Assembly (NCBI GenBank): GCA_035620615.1
Contig: DASPGM010000006.1
Location: forward strand, 62,001-126,000
Direction of reading: 5' to 3'
Origin: CSP1-1 sp035620615
GTDB lineage: Archaea > Thermoproteota > Nitrososphaeria > Nitrososphaerales > Nitrosopumilaceae
DNA: 64,000 nt
A program made the position numbers and the translations under genes. This document shows, piece by piece, positions 17,379 to 25,930 of the stretch. The notes beneath the pieces are model-generated. The model worked only from the letters and a program-made list of their open reading frames with translations, did not search any database and was not told the DNA's origin. Every line of letters starts with the position of its first letter. The first letter of the stretch is position 1.

Positions 17379-18113
17379 TTATTTAGTTTCTCTACTTCCT
17401 CTACTAATTATCCAAAGAAAGATTATCACAATAAAAGAAATTACTAGTGCTGCAGCAGCTCCATAGATTAATTGGCTCATTGGTGGAAGCTTAATTGAGG
17501 AACCTCCAGTAGATTTGTCAAGTACGCATTCTCCATTTTCTAAAATTGTTCCAGGCCCACATGTTTCATCTAAGACACATTCACCATTTTTTAACACAGT
17601 ACCTGGACCACATTGGGTAGTATCTTCATCAATTACTTCTGGTTCATCAATTACTTCTGGTTCATCAATTACTTCAGGCGATTGTCCTATTTGCAAATTT
17701 CCAAATGTACCATCCAATATTTTAGAACCAATTATCTCAATATCTGTAGTTCCTGAGGGGATATTTATCAAAAGGCTTCTAGTACTATCAGTTTTAGTCT
17801 CCTCAATTACTGCTTCATCAAATCCATCCAAAATTACGAAAAATAAGTCATCCTCTCCCTGAAATGTTGAATCAAAAAATTCCCTGTCAAAAGCAACTTC
17901 TAAAGTTCCCGATGTGCCGGTTACATCAACTGCTAATATCATAGCAATTTCTCCATCTCCTTCAATACTTTGAACTTCTACCCCCTCCATATCGAGATTA
18001 ATTATGTAGTTTTTTCCATCAACATCTACTGAGACAAACCCTACTTCTGCAAAAACAGATAATGGCATTAAGAAAAGTATTGATGCCAAAAAACAAGCAA
18101 TTTTTAAATTCAA
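17379..18113 (-). CDS. Exported membrane-anchored protein with EVIDEP and CGPGT repeats
   Basis: A 244-residue protein with a signal peptide ending near residue 22 (VFAE), a beta-rich extracellular domain to about 140, three copies of a six-residue PEVIDE unit, and two copies of a CGPGT(V/I)L(K/E)NGECVLD module with paired cysteines (near 167 and 184). A C-terminal transmembrane helix (about 212-236) and basic residues follow. It resembles cell-surface proteins of ammonia-oxidising archaea in layout. TTG start at 18113, two bases after the serA stop, so probably co-transcribed. Function unknown. Confidence 0.7.
   Translation of the reverse strand: MNLKIACFLASILFLMPLSVFAEVGFVSVDVDGKNYIINLDMEGVEVQSIEGDGEIAMILAVDVTGTSGTLEVAFDREFFDSTFQGEDDLFFVILDGFDEAVIEETKTDSTRSLLINIPSGTTDIEIIGSKILDGTFGNLQIGQSPEVIDEPEVIDEPEVIDEDTTQCGPGTVLKNGECVLDETCGPGTILENGECVLDKSTGGSSIKLPPMSQLIYGAAAALVISFIVIIFLWIISRGSRETK
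17625..17678. repeat. Three 18-base tandem repeats inside a coding region
   Basis: The unit TTCATCAATTACTTCTGG occurs three times in a row with one mismatch in the last copy. On the minus strand it encodes the PEVIDE linker of the exported protein. In-frame slippage could vary the linker length between strains. Confidence 0.85.
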
Positions 18114-18115
18114 TC

Positions 18116-19048
18116 TTAAATTACACCTCGCAAGATCTGTATTATCTTTTCTGCTATAACATTTGCAGCTAGAGACTGAGCTTCTTTTGTCTGGGCTCCA
18201 ATATGGGGAGTTAAAATTACATTTGGTAAAGTGGCAAGTTTATTTCCAGTGGCAGGTTCCTTTTCAAAAACATCCAATGCCGCACCACCCAAATTACCAT
18301 CTTTTAGAGCATCATATAGTGCATCTTCATCAATAACACCACCTCTAGAAGTATTGATAATGCATGCTGTTTTTTTCATAATAGATAATTTTTGAGAATT
18401 GATGAGATGGTATGTGGAGTCTAACAGTGGCACATGTAAAGAAACATAGTCAGAACTTTGCAATAGTGTATCCAAATCAGATTTCATCAAACCAACCTCT
18501 TTTGAAAATTCTTCGTCAATAGGAATTACATCATATCCAATGATGTTCATGTTAAGTGCTTTTGCTAGTCTTCCAAGTTTTTTACCTATATTACCTAACC
18601 CCACAATTCCCAGATATTTCCCTCGAAGTTCAGTTCCCATCAATTCTTTTTTAAGCCAATGTCCATTTCTAATTTCTCTATCTGCAAGTGGAATTTGTCT
18701 AGCTAAAGATATCATCAATCCTAAGACTTGTTCTGCAACAGCATTCATTGCCCCTTCTACGGCGTTAATAACTCGAATGTTTTTTGTTTTGGCTGCACCT
18801 AAATCAATGTTATCTAATCCAACTCCAACTCTTGCAATAATCTTACAATTATTTGCCTTGTCGATTATTTCTTTAGTTAAAGTAGTTCTGCTTCTTACAA
18901 TTATAATATTAAAATCTCCAATTTTTTCTTCAATTTGCTTTGGAGTTATTTCAGGTTCATAAGTGAGGTTCAAACCATTTTCTTTTAAGATTTTATTAAG
19001 AATTGGATCTACTTTATCACAGATTAAAACTGAATCACTAAATCCCAT
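18116..19048 (-). CDS. serA: D-3-phosphoglycerate dehydrogenase-type 2-hydroxyacid dehydrogenase
   Basis: NAD-dependent oxidation of 3-phosphoglycerate to phosphohydroxypyruvate, the first step of serine synthesis. At 310 residues it is a short form without the C-terminal ACT regulatory domain. The nucleotide loop GLGNIGKKLG is near residue 150, the catalytic region NTSRGGVIDEDAL near 228, and the C-terminal catalytic His segment TPHIGAQT near 280. ATG start at 19048. Glyoxylate/hydroxypyruvate reductase is an alternative, but SerA is most likely. Confidence 0.85.
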   Translation of the reverse strand: MGFSDSVLICDKVDPILNKILKENGLNLTYEPEITPKQIEEKIGDFNIIIVRSRTTLTKEIIDKANNCKIIARVGVGLDNIDLGAAKTKNIRVINAVEGAMNAVAEQVLGLMISLARQIPLADREIRNGHWLKKELMGTELRGKYLGIVGLGNIGKKLGRLAKALNMNIIGYDVIPIDEEFSKEVGLMKSDLDTLLQSSDYVSLHVPLLDSTYHLINSQKLSIMKKTACIINTSRGGVIDEDALYDALKDGNLGGAALDVFEKEPATGNKLATLPNVILTPHIGAQTKEAQSLAANVIAEKIIQILRGVI

Positions 19049-19153
19049 ACAAAAATTCCTTTATTCACTGAATATATTCATTATGAGAATCTTAAATTAA
19101 TTTTGAAAATTTTGAATGTGTTTTTATGAGGGAAAAAATATGAGACTAGCACT

Positions 19154-20431
19154 GTGAACCATACAATAGATTTGGCTCTTTCAATTTGTTTAGTAGCATT
19201 TGTTGGTATATCATTTACCATATTTGTAGAGGCAGAACAGTTGGAAAAAACTAGTGAAGATGTTGAGATTTCTGGAGTAACAATTCCTAAGAATGAATTT
19301 ACTGGATATTTTGACTCTAAGGGAATTTATACTGTAGTTGGAGCCATAAAAAATCGTGAACAATTTCCTATCATACCAACTGTAGTTATCAATATTGAAG
19401 ATAACCACGAGTTAATTTCAAAGACTTTGGAATATGTTCCAATTTCTCCCTCAAAGGATTTGCCATTTAAAATAAAAATCCCAGAAGTAAAAGGTTTGAA
19501 TCCAATTTTATTAGAACCTAAAATCTCCTATGTCTTTACAGAAAAAGAGCCATTAAATGTTGAAGTAATTTATGATAAAACACTTGTTACACATGACGAT
19601 AATCATCTGACTGGACGAATTATCAATAAGGGAAATGAGACAATTTACAACATCAAAGTATTTGCACTTGTTCACGGATTAAAATATGAGACATTAGATA
19701 CTGCACAAAATATTGAATTGATTGAACGATTAGCTCCTGGAGAAATTCATGAATTTACTATGTATCCTGATCCTTCTATTATTTCAGAAGCTCACTACTA
19801 TAGCTGTTTTGCCGTCACTGATTCATTCGTTAGACCTTTATCTACTCAAAGAAACGAAAAAATGTTTTACTTTCGCTATGATTCTGGTTCATCATGGTAC
19901 ACTGCACCTGAGTTCAATGAGGAAGGAACCGAGTTATCTATGAGAACTCAAAACAGTTTTCCTCTTGAAACATATACAAATTTTGAATTTCCAAGATTTT
20001 CTGAAGACGAAAAGTTTGATGTTTTTGTAAACGGAGAAATAAAAAAGTCTATTCAGAGTATAGATGAGAGGGAAAATTGGCATGTTGCATTTAATGTGGG
20101 AGCAAGGGAGAGTGGGGAGATTATCATCAAAGGCTTTAAAGATGGATGGGATCCAGGAGATAAAATTTTCATCCCAGATTGGATAAAAACTAATGCACTT
20201 TGGTGGTACGAGGATCAAATTAATGATGAGACTTTTATCAAGGGAATTGAATTTTTAATAAAAGAAGAAATAATCAAGACAGATCCCAGTAAGGAAATTC
20301 TAAAAGAAAAAGCTACAATCCCAGCGTGGATTAAGATTAACGCAGGATGGTGGGTAGAAGAAAAAATAACTGATGAGACATTTGTAAATGGATTAGAATT
20401 TCTAATTGAGAATGGGATTATTCAAATTTGA
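19154..20431 (+). CDS. Exported protein with two C-terminal WIK/WW repeats (A)
   Basis: A 425-residue secreted protein. The signal peptide covers roughly residues 1-27 (IFVEA then EQLEK). The body is beta-rich with a domain resembling immunoglobulin-like or CARDB-like folds (LTGRIINKGNETIYNIKV near 155). Two tandem repeats close the protein, near residues 340-375 and 387-425. Each begins IPxWIKxNAxWW and continues with I(N/T)DETF(I/V)xG(I/L)EFLI and an Ile-rich end. The same repeat occurs in the next gene. GTG start at 19154, because an upstream ATG is out of frame. Function unknown. Confidence 0.75.
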   Translation: MNHTIDLALSICLVAFVGISFTIFVEAEQLEKTSEDVEISGVTIPKNEFTGYFDSKGIYTVVGAIKNREQFPIIPTVVINIEDNHELISKTLEYVPISPSKDLPFKIKIPEVKGLNPILLEPKISYVFTEKEPLNVEVIYDKTLVTHDDNHLTGRIINKGNETIYNIKVFALVHGLKYETLDTAQNIELIERLAPGEIHEFTMYPDPSIISEAHYYSCFAVTDSFVRPLSTQRNEKMFYFRYDSGSSWYTAPEFNEEGTELSMRTQNSFPLETYTNFEFPRFSEDEKFDVFVNGEIKKSIQSIDERENWHVAFNVGARESGEIIIKGFKDGWDPGDKIFIPDWIKTNALWWYEDQINDETFIKGIEFLIKEEIIKTDPSKEILKEKATIPAWIKINAGWWVEEKITDETFVNGLEFLIENGIIQI

Positions 20432-20482
20432 TAAAAACCACAGTTTTTTATTTAGAATTAAAATACACGAATAGGGAATAGT

Positions 20483-21121
20483 ATGTTTTCAAACAAGATT
20501 GTAATAATTTCAGTATTAATTTTGATAATTTTTGGATGTACTTCGTTGATTCCTTTAGCTCAAGCTGTTTCTGTTTCAATTGATACAGAAAAGGAGACCT
20601 TCTTTTTCGGTGATTATCTAACTTTTACAGTTAAAGTAGATGAAATAATAGATGATTATGCGATTTTATTTCTCATAGATGAAAATGGTAAAAAAAGTTC
20701 TCCGATTCCTTTTCCAATTACTCAGCTAATTACTGTGGAAAAATCTCCTTTTCCTTTTGAAAAAGCAATTTATCCTGAAGGTAAATGGACTCTAGAAATA
20801 GAGTATTTGGGTGCTAAAGCTCAAACAGTGTTTTTTTTGAGGGATTCTGGTCAAATTGTAATTCCCATGTGGATTAAAGATGTAGGAAAAATGTGGTCAA
20901 AGGATCTAATTTCTAGCGAACAATATACAACTGCAATAGAGTATCTAATTAAAGAAAACATAATTGTCATACCTGAAACACAAAGTCAAGATAGTAGTGA
21001 CAAAAAAATTCCTCAATGGATAAAAACTACTACATCATGGTGGAGTGATGGAATGATTTCAGATCAGGAGTATGCAAAATCGCTAGAGTATTTGATTAAG
21101 ATAGGGATAATTATTGTATAA
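20483..21121 (+). CDS. Exported protein with two C-terminal WIK/WW repeats (B)
   Basis: A 212-residue secreted protein with a signal peptide ending near AQA (residues 1-28), a beta-rich segment of about 95 residues (SIDTEKETFFFGDYLTF), and two repeats near residues 128-163 and 174-212. The repeats have IPMWIK/IPQWIK starts, followed by MWS or WWS and an EYLIK end. It sits 51 bases after protein A and shares its repeat architecture with a different sensor-like body. No catalytic residues are evident. Function unknown. Confidence 0.75.
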   Translation: MFSNKIVIISVLILIIFGCTSLIPLAQAVSVSIDTEKETFFFGDYLTFTVKVDEIIDDYAILFLIDENGKKSSPIPFPITQLITVEKSPFPFEKAIYPEGKWTLEIEYLGAKAQTVFFLRDSGQIVIPMWIKDVGKMWSKDLISSEQYTTAIEYLIKENIIVIPETQSQDSSDKKIPQWIKTTTSWWSDGMISDQEYAKSLEYLIKIGIIIV

Positions 21122-21131
21122 AATTTTGAAA

Positions 21132-21650
21132 ATGGATAAACACACTGTAATTGTTATTGTTGCATCTGTCATAATAGCAAGCATCGTAGGATATTGGGTA
21201 TGGAACATCTATGCTGCCAATCAAATTCAATTCCGAGCTGCAAACCAAGATAATTTTAGATTTTTTGGATTCATTAATGAAGAAAAAATTTCAATATGTA
21301 ATCCATTACCATTCTATACAAGTTTTAATAATTTTAAAATTAAAATGAATTTTGAAGGAAGAGATGTTGGAGAACTAAATTTTCCAGAGGTATCATTAGC
21401 ACCTAATTCAGAGATTACAACACAAGGAAAATTTACTACTGAAGTATTTGAAGAGGTTCAGTACCTATCTATGCATTTTGATGCCATGTTCATGGATACC
21501 ATACCACAACGCATTGACCTCAGAAAAATGTTGGTAGATACAGAGATTCAAATTCAAATAATTGGTTTCATTCCAATTTCTGTTTCCAACCAATACTCTG
21601 CATTAGAATTTTGGGAAATGATGAATAGTAATGACGAATATAGTTGTTAA
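21132..21650 (+). CDS. Membrane-anchored protein, possibly LEA14/WHy-like
   Basis: A 172-residue protein with an N-terminal transmembrane helix (VIVIVASVIIASIVGYWVW) and an external domain. The NPLPFYTSFNNFKIKMNFEG segment, followed by an acidic beta strand and LAPNSE, resembles LEA14/WHy domains, but the match is weak. I chose the ATG at 21132; a TTG at 21114 would overlap the previous gene. It follows the WIK/WW-repeat genes on the same strand and may be co-transcribed. Role unknown. Confidence 0.65.
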   Translation: MDKHTVIVIVASVIIASIVGYWVWNIYAANQIQFRAANQDNFRFFGFINEEKISICNPLPFYTSFNNFKIKMNFEGRDVGELNFPEVSLAPNSEITTQGKFTTEVFEEVQYLSMHFDAMFMDTIPQRIDLRKMLVDTEIQIQIIGFIPISVSNQYSALEFWEMMNSNDEYSC

Positions 21651-21694
21651 TTAAATTTCATAATTAAAAGAGAAAAAAGGGGATTGAGTACTAC

Positions 21695-23110
21695 CTAGAT
21701 TGGTGGTAGTGTTGGAACAACTTTCCATAGAGGAATTGCTCCAGATGCTTCTATTTCGGCTGCACGTTTGTCAGTATACATACCATGAACATTTACTGCT
21801 GGATGTTGAATGCTGTTTTTACCCATTGGTGGGACAGCGTCACTTGGATTGCCCAATGCATATGCGTATGATGGCACTGGTGCTTCAATTACACCTGCAT
21901 CAACTAATCTTGGGTTCAGACCAAATGGATCTCCTGCCACAAAGACAGTAACTGCACCTGTGTAAATTGCTGCATAGTCGTGATTGACTGCTGCATAGGT
22001 TCCTGGTTCGTCAAATACCAAATCCACAATCATGTTTTGTGAACCACCAAGCAACCATGTCTCAGTTGCTGCTGATTGCACTCTGTTTCCTTGTACGACT
22101 CTGTCAAGAATTTCTCCCACAATATGGAAGAACAATGGTTCATTACCATGGTTTTCGACAAAGATTCTCACATGCTGATCAAGTTCAACATACAAGAGTT
22201 GGGATTGGAATTGTTTGAGTTCAAGAGCATTCCATGGTTGAGCTACGAAGATGTTCTTACCCATGTCTCCTTTTAGAAGTAGGTTATGAACACCATTTGG
22301 AACGTAAGCAAATGGAATTCCATTTACAACTGAATGTGTGTTGTGGTGCATGAACATTGCTTGTTGATCATAGAATCCTCCCTCAGTCAAGTACAATTGG
22401 TTGTACTGTAACTGGAATTCTAATGCATCTGCAGAGTAAATTTTTCTATCCACTTGCCCGCTACCACTAGTCTTCTCGACCATTAGTTTTTTGTATCCAT
22501 TTGCAGGATCAACGATTGCAACTCCATACATGCCTGAAAGAACATGTTGGTCCATTGCTGCTAGGTCAACACCAGAACAGTGGTATTTGAAAACACCAGC
22601 TGACTCTGCAATGTAGCAGTAGGTTTTGGAAGTTCCTGGCTGTACTGCTCCAAAGTTTGCTGAAGACATCTGAGATGCGTGCATATCATTACCGTGTGCG
22701 GTAGCTTCATCTGCTGGAATTGTAAGTGTCATTTTAATGACATCGCCTTGAGTTACTCGTACTGTTGGTCCAGGTATTTGTTGACTAAAGGTCATTGCCT
22801 TGTAGGTCTTTGGACTATCAGCAGTATGACCTAACATAGGCAGGTCAACACTTTCGCCAGTCAGTTGAAAGTTGTGAATCTTGCGGCCTGATTGTTCAAG
22901 TACGCCACAGTCTGTTTCAGCAAATGCTTGAGGCATTACTAGCTCTAAACCACCCATATTGTGGATTGTTTGCATCAAATCCTCTTTAGTTTGAGGAAGT
23001 GACATAGTAGTTCCACCTAGTTGGGTTTGTGTATATGTGCTTCCGAATAGCGTAGCACCAACTATTGCAACTGTTGCAATAGTAAATAACATGCTGTAAC
23101 GCTTATTCAT
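21695..23110 (-). CDS. nirK: Copper nitrite reductase-like multicopper oxidase (NirK type)
   Basis: Exported two-domain cupredoxin enzyme, expected to reduce nitrite to NO outside the membrane. A signal-anchor-like segment covers residues 1-25. The type 1 copper set is His139, Cys178, His189 and Met194. Type 2 candidates are His144, His177 and His329. Asp142 and His259 occupy the positions of the catalytic Asp and His of bacterial NirK. The His-x2-Asp-x-His spacing and HC pair match that family. Ammonia-oxidising archaea typically carry this gene near the FtsZ-like gene, as here. It is divergent from the fumarase. Activity is inferred from residues. Confidence 0.9.
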   Translation of the reverse strand: MNKRYSMLFTIATVAIVGATLFGSTYTQTQLGGTTMSLPQTKEDLMQTIHNMGGLELVMPQAFAETDCGVLEQSGRKIHNFQLTGESVDLPMLGHTADSPKTYKAMTFSQQIPGPTVRVTQGDVIKMTLTIPADEATAHGNDMHASQMSSANFGAVQPGTSKTYCYIAESAGVFKYHCSGVDLAAMDQHVLSGMYGVAIVDPANGYKKLMVEKTSGSGQVDRKIYSADALEFQLQYNQLYLTEGGFYDQQAMFMHHNTHSVVNGIPFAYVPNGVHNLLLKGDMGKNIFVAQPWNALELKQFQSQLLYVELDQHVRIFVENHGNEPLFFHIVGEILDRVVQGNRVQSAATETWLLGGSQNMIVDLVFDEPGTYAAVNHDYAAIYTGAVTVFVAGDPFGLNPRLVDAGVIEAPVPSYAYALGNPSDAVPPMGKNSIQHPAVNVHGMYTDKRAAEIEASGAIPLWKVVPTLPPI

Positions 23111-23130
23111 TGGATTCGGTTCGAACTATT

Positions 23131-23143
23131 GCTTATATAATAA
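23131..23143 (-). promoter_or_regulatory. TATA-like box of the nirK-like gene
   Basis: The minus strand reads TTATTATATAAGC, centred about 27 bases before the ATG at 23110. This predicts a nearly leaderless transcript. It is the strongest TATA match I saw in the window. Confidence 0.6.
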
Positions 23144-23220
23144 TTCCTCTTATTTTCAAAAAATAGACAATGAGCACCGTAGAAAAAGAATGAATAACAG
23201 CAATTCTAAGGGAATTTAGT

Positions 23221-24582
23221 TTGAAATATAGAATTGATCGGGATTCTTTAGGAGAAATAAAAATTCCATCTGATGTCTATTATGGCCCATTTACTGGAAG
23301 GGCACTAAAGCAGTATCATGTTACTGGGAATAGATCACATAATAATTTGATTAAGGCTTTTGTGATGATCAAAAGATCAGCTGCTAATGCAAATCTCAAA
23401 GTTAGGTCAATAGACAAAAAACGTGCAACAGCAATAATCAAAGCATGTGATAAGATTTTAGCTGGAAAATTTCTTGATCAATTTGTAATAGATTCAATAA
23501 ACTCTGGTGCGGGAACGGCATTTAACATGAATACAAATGAGGTCATTGCCAATCTAGCCCTAATTGAATTAGGAAAAAAGAGAGGACAGTACGAACATCT
23601 TCATCCAAACGATCATGTAAACATGTCACAGTCTAGTAATGATACATATCCTACTGCTATGCATGTTTCAATTCTATTAAATCTCAAAAAAACTATCCCT
23701 GCAATTGATGTGCTAATAAAATCATTAAAGCGAAAAGAAAAAGAATTTGCAAAGTTTAAAAAAATCGGTAGAACTCACTTAATGGATGCTCTTCCAGTAA
23801 CATTAGGTAGTGAATTTGGAGCTTATGCAACTTCTATAATAAAGGCAAAAAATTTCCTTGTAAGTGCAAGCAAAGAATTAGAATATGTTGCATTAGGAGG
23901 CACAGCAGTTGGAACTGGTGCAAATGCACCTAAAGGATATAGAAAAATTGCCATAGCGCATCTTGCAAACATTTCAAAGCTTACATTAAAACCTGAAAAT
24001 GATATGCAGCATTCCTTACAAAGTAAATTTGCAGTAGCTAATGTCTCATCTTCACTTCGAAATTTAGCAATTGAAATTAGCAAACTTTCTAACGACATAA
24101 GATTAATGGCATCGGGTCCTGTTGCTGGACTATCAGAGATTGGGATTCCAGCGGTACATGCTGGCTCATCAATAATGCCTGGAAAGGTAAACCCGTCTCT
24201 AGCTGAATGCATGAATATGATATGCTTTAATATTTTAGGAAATGATGTTGCAGTTTCATATGCGGCTCAAAGTGGACAATTTGAATTAAATGTAATGTTG
24301 CCAAGCATGTTAAAATCTGTATTAGAGTCAACAGATATGTTAAACAACTTTCTTCCAATTTTTGCTGTAAATCTAATTGATGGGCTAACAGCAAATAAGG
24401 AAAAATTAGTAAAAAATATTGAAAATAGCCCAGTCATTGTAACGCTGCTAGCACCAAAAATTGGGTATCTAAAATCATCTGAACTATTCAAAGAGTCATT
24501 AAAGACTGGAAAAACAATAAGAGAGTTAGCCCTATCAAAAAAATTGTTAACTGTAAAAGAAATCAATTCTCTTCTAGGATGA
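23221..24582 (+). CDS. fumC: Class II fumarate hydratase (fumarase/aspartase superfamily)
   Basis: Interconverts fumarate and malate. In this lineage the step belongs to the carbon-fixation cycle and central metabolism. The 453-residue protein has HPNDHVNMSQSSNDTYPTA near residue 122, GRTHLMDALP near 184 and the superfamily signature GSSIMPGKVNP near 318. SQSSND and the PGKVNP form favour fumarase over aspartate ammonia-lyase, though aspartase cannot be excluded by eye. The start is TTG at 23221. It is followed eight bases later by the methylthiotransferase. Confidence 0.82.
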   Translation: MKYRIDRDSLGEIKIPSDVYYGPFTGRALKQYHVTGNRSHNNLIKAFVMIKRSAANANLKVRSIDKKRATAIIKACDKILAGKFLDQFVIDSINSGAGTAFNMNTNEVIANLALIELGKKRGQYEHLHPNDHVNMSQSSNDTYPTAMHVSILLNLKKTIPAIDVLIKSLKRKEKEFAKFKKIGRTHLMDALPVTLGSEFGAYATSIIKAKNFLVSASKELEYVALGGTAVGTGANAPKGYRKIAIAHLANISKLTLKPENDMQHSLQSKFAVANVSSSLRNLAIEISKLSNDIRLMASGPVAGLSEIGIPAVHAGSSIMPGKVNPSLAECMNMICFNILGNDVAVSYAAQSGQFELNVMLPSMLKSVLESTDMLNNFLPIFAVNLIDGLTANKEKLVKNIENSPVIVTLLAPKIGYLKSSELFKESLKTGKTIRELALSKKLLTVKEINSLLG

Positions 24583-24590
24583 AAAGCTAA

Positions 24591-25859
24591 ATGGCAAAAA
24601 TTTGGGTAGAATCATATGGTTGCTCTGCAAGCATGGCAGATTCTGAGATGATTTCGGGCTTGATTGTAAATGGTGGCCATACTCTTGCAGTCAATTCTTC
24701 AGATTCAGATTTGAATCTGATAGTAACCTGTTCTGTAAAGGATGCTACTGCAAATAAAATGATTAATAGAATTAAAAGTCTCAAATCAAAGCCTCTTGTA
24801 GTAGCAGGTTGTTTACCTAAAGCGGAAAGAAAAACGGTAGAAAAATTTTCTCAAAATGCCAGTATGATGGGGCCTAATTCATTAGGAAAAACATTGCAGG
24901 TAATCAAAACAACTCTGAATGGGGAAAGGACAGTTCAGCTTGAAGACTCTGATTTATCTAAAATCGGGCTACCAAAAATAAGACTCAATCCTGTCGTAGG
25001 CATTGTTGAGATAGCAAGTGGATGTTTGAGTGAATGTACTTTCTGCCAAACAAAATTATCAAAAGGGGATTTACAAAGTTATAGAATTGGGGACATTGTC
25101 AGGCAAGTCACAACAGAAATTAAAGATGGATGCAAGGAAGTATGGCTGACATCAACTGATAATGGATGTTATGGACTAGATATTGAAGAAGATTTGTACT
25201 CTTTAGTTAATGAGGTTTCCAATATTCCTTTCAAATTCAAAATTAGAGTCGGTATGATGAACCCGATGTACATGCCCAGAATTCGAGATGGCCTTTTACA
25301 ATCTTTTGAAAATGACAAAGTCTTCAAATTTCTTCATATTCCCGTACAGAGCGGAAGTGACAAGGTACTCAATGCAATGAAGCGTGGGCATACCGCCAAA
25401 ACCTATTCTGATATCGTATACAAATTTAGGCAGAAATTTTCTAAATTCACTATAGCTACTGACATAATTGTTGGGTTTCCATTAGAATCTGAAGAGGATT
25501 TTTTACAGACTGTTGATTTGTTAAATAATACAAGGCCAGATATAGTGAATCTTTCTAAATACAGTCCTAGGCCAGGAACCGAAGCTGCAGATTATACTCA
25601 AGTGGATGTTTCAGAAGTGAGGCGTAGAAGCAAAATAGTATTTGATCTTTCAAACCAGATCTCATTAGAGAATAATTTGGAATGGATCGGCTGGAAGGGA
25701 GACGTATTGTTTGATGAAAAATCTGAAAAAGGAATACAGGGAAGAAACTTTGCCTATAAATCAATTCTAGTAAAAGATAGTGTTGAGATTGGACATGAAT
25801 GTCAAGTGGAAATAATTGATGCCACTAAACATAGTCTTATTGGAAAGATCGCAAGTTAA
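24591..25859 (+). CDS. tRNA t6A37 methylthiotransferase (radical SAM, MtaB/CDKAL1 type)
   Basis: Adds a methylthio group to t6A37 of tRNAs reading ANN codons. The N-terminal UPF0004 domain holds three cluster cysteines (YGCSAS near residue 10, TCSVKDA near 46, AGCLPKA near 73). The radical SAM motif CLSECTFC near 144 binds the second 4Fe-4S cluster. A TRAM-like domain occupies the last 60 residues. The archaeal/eukaryotic branch (e-MtaB) is the likely subgroup. It is in the same transcription direction as fumC, with an 8-base gap. Confidence 0.9.
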   Translation: MAKIWVESYGCSASMADSEMISGLIVNGGHTLAVNSSDSDLNLIVTCSVKDATANKMINRIKSLKSKPLVVAGCLPKAERKTVEKFSQNASMMGPNSLGKTLQVIKTTLNGERTVQLEDSDLSKIGLPKIRLNPVVGIVEIASGCLSECTFCQTKLSKGDLQSYRIGDIVRQVTTEIKDGCKEVWLTSTDNGCYGLDIEEDLYSLVNEVSNIPFKFKIRVGMMNPMYMPRIRDGLLQSFENDKVFKFLHIPVQSGSDKVLNAMKRGHTAKTYSDIVYKFRQKFSKFTIATDIIVGFPLESEEDFLQTVDLLNNTRPDIVNLSKYSPRPGTEAADYTQVDVSEVRRRSKIVFDLSNQISLENNLEWIGWKGDVLFDEKSEKGIQGRNFAYKSILVKDSVEIGHECQVEIIDATKHSLIGKIAS

Positions 25860-25930
25860 AAATTTTAGATCGGAAATTGGATTAAAGCTACGTAAGAAGG
25901 TTTTTTATCGTATTTTGCAGAATAGGTGGA

